The notes below the pieces were generated by a model. That model saw only the letters and a list, made by a program, of their open reading frames with translations, ran no database searches and had not been told where the DNA came from. The position numbers and the translations under genes were made by a program. 64,000 nt of DNA from positions 1,922,001 to 1,986,000 of the forward strand of contig JBICHN010000011.1 in the NCBI GenBank assembly GCA_043101845.1. Reading direction: 5' to 3'. Shown here piece by piece: positions 62,404 through 64,000 of this stretch. The stretch's first letter is position 1. Each line of letters starts with the position of its first letter. The stretch is from JBICHN01 sp043101845. Its GTDB lineage: Bacteria > Planctomycetota > Phycisphaerae > Phycisphaerales > UBA5793.

Positions 62404-63006
62404 TCAGCCGGCCCCGCCTCCGGTCGCCCGGCCACCATCCCGGAAAAGGGGAAAGACCAGCGGATCGTCTTCCGCCCGCATCAACCCCCTTTCGACTTCC
62501 TCCTTCAACGCTGCCCGAGCCCGGTTCAGCCGGCTCATGACCGTCCCGATCGGAACCCCGAGCGTGTCGGCGATATCCTGGTAGCTCATTTTCTCGTAGA
62601 CCCGCATAACGATGATCGCTCGTTTGTCCTCCGGCAATCGACCAAGCGCGCTGCGCACACGACGCATGTTGTCATCCAGGTCGACCTGTTCCTCCGGCCT
62701 GATGTCATTCCGCAGCGCCGGGTCATGACTGAAGTCCGGCAAGGTCTCCGCGCGTTTCGTTCGGCGAAGGTGGTTAATCGAAAGATTCACCACCACCCGC
62801 TTCATCCACGACGGCACCACCTTCTCGGGACCGTCCGGGGGCGTCCGCCAGAGCTTGACAAAGGCCTCCTGCACGACATCCTCGGCCGCCTGACTGTCGC
62901 GACAGATCGCCCGGGACACGGCCAATAACCGCGGACCAAGAGTCTGCATCCAGCGAGCAAGATCGGCTTCGGTCACCGTCAGTCCCATCTCAATCGACTC
63001 GGACAC
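62404..63006 (-). CDS. ECF RNA polymerase sigma factor
   Basis: 200 aa from GTG at 63006 (ATG at 62988 is the alternative). Region 2: ICRDSQAAEDVVQEAFVKLW and WMKRVVVNLSINHLRR. Region 4: LPEDKRAIIVMRVYEKMSYQ then DIADTLGVPIGTVMSRLNRA. The Gly/Arg-rich C-terminal ~25 residues are an extension. First gene of a sigma/anti-sigma/lipoprotein operon. The GTG is 24 nt after a TAGAAT. Confidence 0.93.
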   Translation of the reverse strand: MSESIEMGLTVTEADLARWMQTLGPRLLAVSRAICRDSQAAEDVVQEAFVKLWRTPPDGPEKVVPSWMKRVVVNLSINHLRRTKRAETLPDFSHDPALRNDIRPEEQVDLDDNMRRVRSALGRLPEDKRAIIVMRVYEKMSYQDIADTLGVPIGTVMSRLNRARAALKEEVERGLMRAEDDPLVFPLFRDGGRATGGGAG

Positions 63007-63030
63007 CGCCGGAGGGGCGACATTCCACAG

Positions 63031-63036
63031 ATTCTA
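63031..63036 (-). promoter_or_regulatory. Putative -10 element of the ECF sigma operon
   Basis: TAGAAT on the minus strand, 24 nt upstream of the GTG at 63006. No clear -35. Confidence 0.35.
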
Positions 63037-63124
63037 CGAAATCTGGCCGCGAGAATGGCGGGGATGAACACCGGGAATGACGCGGCCGGGCTGTACCATG
63101 CCTCTACACGGCCAACCCGACGGC

Positions 63125-64000
63125 TCAGGCGAGTTCGATGGAAGGTACGAGCGACGGGAACTGAATATCGAGCCACACCGTCTCCGCGTGCAGATCGACC
63201 CGTGCTTCGTTCATTCCCGCGGGAAGAAGAAGAACATCGCCTCGATCAAATTCAACATCCACGCCGGCCGGCGTGTTCGAGATCGCGCCCTTACCCCGCA
63301 ACACGACCCAGACCGCAGGCCGGTCGTACGGAATCTCCTGGCCGTACTCCTCGACCATGCGCACCCGTTCGATCTGAAAATGCTCGCATGAGCAGACGCG
63401 GCTGATCGTGGTGAAGACGCCGGCGATGTGCGAGCGCCGCTCCGCGCGTCGCATCGCCTTCGCGGCGTCGAAGTCCACACAGCGAAGCGCTTCATCAATG
63501 TGCAGTTCGCGTCCGGTGTCCCGGTTCCAGTCCCAGAGCCGATAGGTCGTATCGCTCGGCGTCTGTACCTCCGCCACGACGACGCCAGCGCCGAGCGCAT
63601 GAAGTGTGCCCGCGGGCAGGTAATAGAGTTGATCCGGTTTCACTTTCTCGGCGACGAGCGCGGCGATGATCGCCTCGGCGTCTCCAGACTCTACCCGGCG
63701 ACGCAGTTCCTCCGCGCTCACGCCGGGCCGAATTCCGCGGTAGATCACGGCGTCGGGATCGGCCTCGAGGATGTACCAGGCCTCGGACTTCGGTCGAGCG
63801 GCGGAGTTACCGCGGCACTGCTCCGGATTGGGGTGGACCTGAATCGACAGCGGCTCACGCGCATCGAGATACTTTACGAGGAGCGGGAAGTCTCCGGACG
63901 CGTCAAGTTCGAGCGAGCCGAGCATGGCGTCTCGATGTTCACGGATGATCTCATGAAGTGTTCGACCGGCGAGCGGGCCGTTCGCGACCACCGAACGCGC
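63125..64000 (-). CDS. manA: Mannose-6-phosphate isomerase, class I, truncated by the window edge
   Basis: Partial: the frame is open to position 64000 and the first visible codons read ARSVVANGPLAGRTLHE, internal to the family; about 40-60 N-terminal residues are missing. Visible zinc ligands are His in LSIQVHPNPEQC, Glu in KSEAWYILEADPD and His in LPAGTLHALGAGVVVAEVQT. C-terminal cupin includes VWVVLRGKGAISNTP. It interconverts fructose-6-phosphate and mannose-6-phosphate for GDP-mannose or mannose use. Confidence 0.9.
   Translation of the reverse strand, partial: ARSVVANGPLAGRTLHEIIREHRDAMLGSLELDASGDFPLLVKYLDAREPLSIQVHPNPEQCRGNSAARPKSEAWYILEADPDAVIYRGIRPGVSAEELRRRVESGDAEAIIAALVAEKVKPDQLYYLPAGTLHALGAGVVVAEVQTPSDTTYRLWDWNRDTGRELHIDEALRCVDFDAAKAMRRAERRSHIAGVFTTISRVCSCEHFQIERVRMVEEYGQEIPYDRPAVWVVLRGKGAISNTPAGVDVEFDRGDVLLLPAGMNEARVDLHAETVWLDIQFPSLVPSIELA

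Overview
The window is a gene-dense, high-GC bacterial chromosome segment. Most coding sequences nearly touch or overlap by 4 nt (ATGA, GTGA or TTGA). The content points to a planctomycete, most likely of the Phycisphaerae type. The reasons are an alternative complex III/caa3 oxidase operon, a hybrid type II secretion/type IV pilus operon with PilM-N-O and many pseudopilins, several small proteins with a CxxCG...CPxCG zinc ribbon plus membrane helices, a secreted kelch protein ending in a C-terminal module seen in planctomycete secreted proteins, and a secreted alpha-L-fucosidase. The lineage is inferred from family knowledge; no rRNA gene is present. I see no insertion sequence, integrase, prophage or CRISPR array.

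Layout. 0.1-5.3 kb: a UbiD-type decarboxylase, a TauE/SafE transporter, a PfkB sugar-phosphate kinase, a sulfotransferase and a tRNA-Thr(CGT). 5.3-18.2 kb (minus strand): one apparent operon running histidine kinase, STAS protein, GspE, GspF, PilM, PilN, PilO, GspC-like protein, GspG, GspH, GspJ-like, GspI-like, GspK-like, HDOD protein. A response regulator and an HD-GYP protein are divergent (18.5-20.5 kb). Two minor pseudopilins carry extra domains: one is fused to a glutamine-amidotransferase-like (GATase1/ThuA-like) domain and one has an inserted beta-rich domain. No secretin or prepilin peptidase is present. 20.5-32.7 kb (minus strand): a 12-gene respiratory operon, actA-B-C-D-E-F, a small membrane protein, a SCO protein, then coxB (cytochrome c fused)-coxA (A2 type)-coxC-ctaF. 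This would couple quinol oxidation by alternative complex III directly to a caa3-type oxidase. 33-36 kb: small zinc-ribbon, PH-domain, lipoprotein and unknown genes. 36-43.7 kb: ligA, kelch protein, priA, a TPR protein with two RNA polymerase alpha-CTD-like domains, and nrdR.

43.7-64 kb: a DUF4139 protein, a solitary nuoF, alpha-L-fucosidase, a three-gene lipid operon (lipid kinase, PAP2 phosphatase, TVP38/VTT protein), lipoprotein Cu/Zn superoxide dismutase, a LON-domain protein, a peptidoglycan-recognition amidase, a 2[4Fe-4S] ferredoxin, a sugar nucleotidyltransferase, an M28 peptidase, a TlpA-like thioredoxin, a very charged coiled-coil exported protein, a yqjD-yqjE-like stress-membrane cluster whose middle gene apparently starts with CTG, SixA, an ECF sigma factor with its anti-sigma and a TPR lipoprotein, and a mannose-6-phosphate isomerase cut by the right edge.

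A cross-cutting observation is that about eight promoter-proximal genes have a TAnnnT -10-like hexamer only 6-9 nt upstream of the start codon and no Shine-Dalgarno sequence, as expected for leaderless mRNAs. Genes inside operons usually have good AGGAG sites or ATGA coupling. Starts were chosen on these two criteria and often differ from the longest open frame.
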